Assembly: GCF_047601025.1 (NCBI RefSeq)
Contig: NZ_JASGJZ010000001.1
Span: forward strand, 2,976,001-3,040,000
Source of the DNA: Pseudorhodoferax sp047601025
GTDB taxonomy: Bacteria > Pseudomonadota > Gammaproteobacteria > Burkholderiales > Burkholderiaceae_C
Direction: 5' to 3'
Length of the DNA stretch: 64,000 nucleotides
Position 1 is the first letter of the stretch. Each line of letters begins with the position of its first letter. Below the pieces are notes generated by a model. The model searched no databases. It worked only from the letters and a program-made list of their open reading frames with translations, and was not told the DNA's origin. This document shows, piece by piece, positions 60,764-64,000 of the stretch. Made by a program: the position numbers and the translations under genes.

Positions 60764-61603
60764 TCACGTGAACACCTTGCGCCTGCGCGCCGCCGCGTTG
60801 CCGAAGATCTGAGGGCTTTGCGGGTAGCTGGCCGAGGGCAGGCTGCCCGGCGTGATCGCGGCGTGCCAGTCGGCGTAGCTGGCGCTGGGCGGCAGGCTGC
60901 GCAGCGCCTTCAGCGCGTAGTAGCTGAACGCGCCGCAGGGCCGCCCGTTGATGCGGGCGTCGTAGCTGAAGTTGTTGGGGCCTTCCTGGCAGCCGGCCAG
61001 CAGCAGGTCGCCGGCCGCGCGCGAGGCCGCCTTGGCGAACGCCGAGGCGCCGCTGGCCTGCGCGACGCGCGCCAGGGGCTGGCCGCTGGCGCCGCGCGGC
61101 AGCATCGCCGGCGGCAGCCAGTTGCCCATCGGCATGAAGCGCGGGCGCGGCACGTCGTCGGGCGTGTCCTGCGGCACGGCGCGCGTGACGGTGCCCGAGT
61201 GGCAGCTGTCGGAGATCAGCACCAGCCGCACGCCGGCCGCGCGCGCGGCGAAGATGGCGTGGATCTCGTCGTCCAGCAGCGCGCCGCCGCCGGTCTGCAG
61301 GTCGTAGGGGCACAGGGCCTCGTCCAGGCCGTCGGCCTCGTCACCGTTCAGGTCGGGCACGTAGGTGCCGTGGCCGGAGTAGGTGATGACGACCACGTCG
61401 CCCTTCTGTGCGCCGCCGACGGCGGCCTGAAAGCCCTGGGCCATCGCCGCCCTGGTGGCCTGGGCGTCCAGCAGCGTGGTGACGGCGAAGCCGCGCGCGG
61501 CCAGTTCGGCCGCCCAGTCCTGCGCGTCGTTGACGCAGCCGCGCAGGTCCATGTGGGTGCCGGGGTAGTCGTTGATGCCGATGCACAGGGCGGTCTTGGC
61601 CAT
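60764..61603 (-). CDS. Metacaspase-like C14 family protease
   Basis: A 279-aa caspase-fold protein. The N terminus TALCIGINDYPG is typical, the catalytic His is in YSGHGT (His 78) and the Cys in SDSCHSG (Cys 134). Acidic DLNGDEADGLDEALCP (84-99) matches the metacaspase segment that shapes an Arg/Lys S1 pocket and often calcium dependence. No prodomain or membrane segment is visible. GAGGAGAT precedes ATG 61603. It is the first gene of a two-gene unit with the giant CHAT protein and is divergent from hsp20. Confidence 0.92.
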   Translation of the reverse strand: MAKTALCIGINDYPGTHMDLRGCVNDAQDWAAELAARGFAVTTLLDAQATRAAMAQGFQAAVGGAQKGDVVVITYSGHGTYVPDLNGDEADGLDEALCPYDLQTGGGALLDDEIHAIFAARAAGVRLVLISDSCHSGTVTRAVPQDTPDDVPRPRFMPMGNWLPPAMLPRGASGQPLARVAQASGASAFAKAASRAAGDLLLAGCQEGPNNFSYDARINGRPCGAFSYYALKALRSLPPSASYADWHAAITPGSLPSASYPQSPQIFGNAAARRRKVFT

Positions 61604-61710
61604 GGGGATCTCCTCGAGGCGCGCAGGGTGGAAGCGCGGGCCAGTATGGAACCGCCCGCAGGCGGCGACAACCACCGTTTTGAGGATGACAGCGGGCCGC
61701 CGCCGGGACT

Positions 61711-61739
61711 CTTGAAAGCGCCGGATCCAGCCTCCAAGT
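61711..61739 (+). promoter_or_regulatory. Sigma-32 heat-shock promoter for the hsp20 pair
   Basis: CTTGAAA (61711-61717) exactly matches the sigma-32 -35 consensus. After a 14-base spacer CTCCAAGT (61732-61739) matches the -10 consensus CCCCATNT at five of seven defined positions. It is 70 bases before the first hsp20 start. The divergent caspase gene begins 107 bases on the other side. Confidence 0.75.
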
Positions 61740-61808
61740 TCCCGCCGGAGGCGCCGGACACGCATCCGGCGCGGCTCCGATCCACATTCAACAACGGAGG
61801 TTTTCGCC

Positions 61809-62246
61809 ATGTACCGGTCCCTGTTTCCGCGCGACGTGTTCGCCGAGATGGATCGCCTGCAGCGCGACTTGCAGCAGGCCTTCGATCTGTCGCCCAGCAT
61901 CCGCGGCTTCGCCCGCCAGGGCTTTCCCGCCCTGAACGTGGGCGGCACGCCCACCAGCATCGAGATCTACGCCTTCGCGCCCGGCGTCGACCCGGCCACG
62001 CTGGAGGTCAGCCTGGAGCGCGGCCTGCTCAGCATCGCCGGTGAGCGCAAGAGCGTGCTGCCGCCGGCCGAGGCCAAGGCGTCCGTGCACATCAACGAGC
62101 GCTTCGACGGCAAGTTCCGGCGTGCGCTGTCCATGCCCGAGGACGCCGATCCCGACGGCGTGCAGGCCAGCTTGCGCGACGGCGTGCTGCACGTCACCGT
62201 CAAGCGCCGCGCCGCTGCCCAGCCGCGCCGCATCGCCGTGCAATGA
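61809..62246 (+). CDS. Hsp20 family small heat-shock protein (first of pair)
   Basis: A 145-aa alpha-crystallin-domain protein. The N-terminal arm MYRSLFPRDVFAEMDRL is followed by the alpha-crystallin beta sandwich (IEIYAFAPGVDPATLEV, HINERFDGKFRRALSMPEDAD split by residues) with the signature DGVLHVTV. ACGGAGG precedes the ATG. It acts as an ATP-independent holdase. Preceded by a sigma-32 promoter and overlaps the second hsp20 gene. Confidence 0.94.
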   Translation: MYRSLFPRDVFAEMDRLQRDLQQAFDLSPSIRGFARQGFPALNVGGTPTSIEIYAFAPGVDPATLEVSLERGLLSIAGERKSVLPPAEAKASVHINERFDGKFRRALSMPEDADPDGVQASLRDGVLHVTVKRRAAAQPRRIAVQ

Positions 62247-62677
62247 CCGACCACCCGAACGAGGAGCAAGCCATGGAAGACCGCAACATCGCCAAGGTAC
62301 GGGCGTCGCAGCCTGCCGCAGCCCCGCAGGCCCAGCGTCCGCTGGACGCCGCGCTGACGCCGCCCGTGGACGTGATCGAGGACACCGGCGGCATCACGCT
62401 GTACGCCGACCTGCCCGGCGTGACCAAGGAGCGGCTGCACCTGCAGGTGGAGGCCGACACGCTGACCATCGAGGCCGAGTTCGACCTGCCCGTGCCCGAG
62501 GGCCTGGTCTCCAGCCACACCGAGGTGGGCCTGGCGCGCTACCGGCGCGCCTTCACGCTGAGCAAGGAGCTCGACGCCGAGCGCGTCTCGGCCGAGCTGG
62601 TGCAGGGCGTGCTGAAGCTGCGCATCCCCAAGGCGGCGCACGCGCAGCCGCGGCGCATCGACGTGCAGGTGCACTGA
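62243..62677 (+). CDS. Hsp20 family small heat-shock protein (second of pair)
   Basis: A 144-aa paralogue. A Pro/Ala/Gln-rich N-terminal arm (about 15-38) leads to the alpha-crystallin domain (VDVIEDTGGITLYADLPGV, RYRRAFTLSKELDAERV, QGVLKLRIPKA). The ATG overlaps the first hsp20 stop (ATGA). The two probably form mixed or sequential chaperone oligomers; mixed assembly is inference. Confidence 0.94.
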   Translation: MTDHPNEEQAMEDRNIAKVRASQPAAAPQAQRPLDAALTPPVDVIEDTGGITLYADLPGVTKERLHLQVEADTLTIEAEFDLPVPEGLVSSHTEVGLARYRRAFTLSKELDAERVSAELVQGVLKLRIPKAAHAQPRRIDVQVH

Positions 62678-62865
62678 GCGGCCTCGCCTGACCGACGGTC
62701 CCCGGCTGGCGCCGCGCGGGCCGCGGTTGTTTCCTCCCGAACCTGACGTCCCGGGGAACTGCTGCAGCGGCGCATGGCAGGCCGTGCGCGGCAAGGTTGC
62801 CCCGGCACGCGGCTGGCGGCTGCCGCCCGGGCCGGCGCGGCGCTGCGCTGCGAGAATTTCCGGTC

Positions 62866-64000
62866 ATGGACCGCGAACCCGATTTCCTGCGCAGGCTGCG
62901 CGAAGAACTGTCCGACCTGCGCATCTGGACGGATCGCGCGCTGGTGCTGGGCTTCGCGGCCCTGGCCGGGCTGGCCGTCGTGGCGCTGACGCTGTTGGCC
63001 GACGGGGCGATGGACTGGTTCCTGGCCGAGCGCACGCAGCGCCCCTGGCTGGCGCTGCTGTGGACGCCGGCGCTGACGGCGGCCATCGTCTGGGCCACGC
63101 GCCGCTGGTGCCCGGGCGCGGGCGGCTCGGGCGTGCCGCAGGTCTGCGCCGCGCTGGACCCGCGCGTGGCGCCGGACCAGCGCGCGCGCTTCGTCTCGCT
63201 GCGGCTGTCCTGCGCCAAGATCCTGGTGGTGTCGGGCGGCCTGCTGGCCGGCCTGTCGACCGGCCGGCAGGGGCCGTCGGTGCAGGTCGCGGCCGGCGTG
63301 ATGTTCGCGGCGCGACGCTGGCTGGCGCCGCGTTCGGGCGTCAACGAGCGCGACCTGCTGGTGGCCGGCGGGGCCGTCGGCCTGGCGGCGGCGTTCAACA
63401 CGCCGCTCGGCGGCATCGTGTTCGCGATCGAGGAGCTGTCGCGGCGCATCGAGCAGCGCAGCAGCGGCCTGATGCTGGCGGCCATCGTGGTCGGCGGGCT
63501 GGTCGCGGTGTCGGCCTTCGGCAACTTCTCGTACTTCGGCCGCGTCCACGTGGACCTGCTGGACTGGTGGAACCTGCTGCTGCCCGGGACGCTGGTCGCG
63601 CTGGGCTGCGGGCTGGCCGGCGGGCTGCTGGCGCGCCTGTCGATCGCCGGCGCCACCGGGCTGCCGGACCGGTTCAGCGACTGGCGCCGGCGCTACCCGG
63701 TGCGCTTCGCCGCGGGCTGCGGCTTCGTCGTGGCGCTGATCGGCCTGATCAGCCAGGGGGCGGCGGTCGGCGGCGGGCACCACCATACGCGCGAACTGCT
63801 GGCCGCGGCGTCCGCGCAGGACCATGCCATCCTGACCTACACCGGCCTGAAGTTCGTCGCCTCCTGGCTGTCGGCCTGGTCGGGCGCGCCGGGCGGCATC
63901 TTCGGGCCGGCGCTGTCGATCGGCGCCAGCTGGGGCGCCGACGTCGCCGCCATCACCGGCTCGCCCCACCTGCCGGCGCTGATCGCGCTGGGCATGGCCG
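62866..64000 (+). CDS. ClC family chloride channel/transporter (3' end outside window)
   Basis: The first 378 residues are visible. The selectivity-filter motifs are present: GSGVPQ (87-92), GRQGPSVQ (133-140), AFNTPLGGIVFAIEEL and GGIFGPALSIGA. In the second motif the usual gating Glu (GREGP in E. coli ClcA, Glu148) is Gln 135. The helix pattern is that of the ClC fold. The ATG at 62866 gives an N-terminal cytoplasmic helix before the first membrane span. Whether it is a channel or exchanger is not decided by sequence. Confidence 0.93.
   Translation, partial: MDREPDFLRRLREELSDLRIWTDRALVLGFAALAGLAVVALTLLADGAMDWFLAERTQRPWLALLWTPALTAAIVWATRRWCPGAGGSGVPQVCAALDPRVAPDQRARFVSLRLSCAKILVVSGGLLAGLSTGRQGPSVQVAAGVMFAARRWLAPRSGVNERDLLVAGGAVGLAAAFNTPLGGIVFAIEELSRRIEQRSSGLMLAAIVVGGLVAVSAFGNFSYFGRVHVDLLDWWNLLLPGTLVALGCGLAGGLLARLSIAGATGLPDRFSDWRRRYPVRFAAGCGFVVALIGLISQGAAVGGGHHHTRELLAAASAQDHAILTYTGLKFVASWLSAWSGAPGGIFGPALSIGASWGADVAAITGSPHLPALIALGMA

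Overview
The window is a GC-rich, gene-dense piece of a betaproteobacterial chromosome, most likely from the order Burkholderiales (Comamonadaceae or a close relative). The evidence is the conserved gene order ispB/rplU-rpmA-obg-proB, the run gyrA-serC-pheA-tyrA-aroA/cmk-rpsA-ihfB-lapA-lapB-rfaE1-hldD, the AroA-Cmk fusion protein, a Bug-family solute-binding protein, and a tmRNA that encodes the tag ANDERFALAA. The genus cannot be fixed from sequence reading alone. I saw no insertion sequence, prophage, CRISPR array or rRNA operon.

Layout. 1-5.7 kb: the end of a CorA-like transporter gene, then an exported His-rich protein and two tandem alkaline phosphatases, one periplasmic and one a lipoprotein. 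5.7-13.5 kb: tRNA-Pro, ispB, rplU-rpmA-obg-proB, a CNP1-like protein, rppH, proS and a Tat-exported lytic transglycosylase. 13.5-18.6 kb: a Lon-like AAA ATPase, then grxD, prmC, prfA and hemA. 18.6-27.1 kb: nudC, a second Nudix gene, an SDR dehydrogenase, gshA, a ribosome hibernation-factor homologue, a Bug protein, glnS and a proline-rich exported protein. 27.1-40.7 kb: one long minus-strand run of eleven genes that combines heptose synthesis, LPS assembly control, IHF-beta, ribosomal protein S1, aromatic amino-acid synthesis, serine synthesis and DNA gyrase. 40.9-49.8 kb: an OmpA-family protein, ubiG-gph, tmRNA, argG, marC, an SMP-30 lactonase, a large FtsX-type permease and a truncated haemoglobin. 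50.2-54.7 kb: an amino-acid ABC importer, an Asp/Glu racemase-family enzyme and a convergent D-amino-acid dehydrogenase-like oxidase.

The accessory feature that stands out is at 54.8-61.6 kb: a two-gene minus-strand module of a metacaspase-like C14 protease (279 aa) and a 1959-aa protein that joins two alpha/beta-hydrolase (esterase/lipase-type) regions, a CHAT caspase-like protease region and a helical, TPR-like tail. It is transcribed away from a pair of overlapping hsp20 genes that carry a near-consensus sigma-32 promoter. The architecture resembles bacterial conflict or programmed-cell-death style systems and is the best candidate here for an undescribed system; this function is inference, not demonstrated. 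The window ends inside a ClC chloride-channel-family gene whose usual gating glutamate is glutamine.

How the genes work together: most of the window is housekeeping (translation, tRNA charging, cofactor and amino-acid synthesis, envelope biogenesis), with strong translational coupling shown by many ATGA/TGATG junctions. The phosphatase cluster, the amino-acid importer cluster and the caspase/CHAT module are the locally specialised units.
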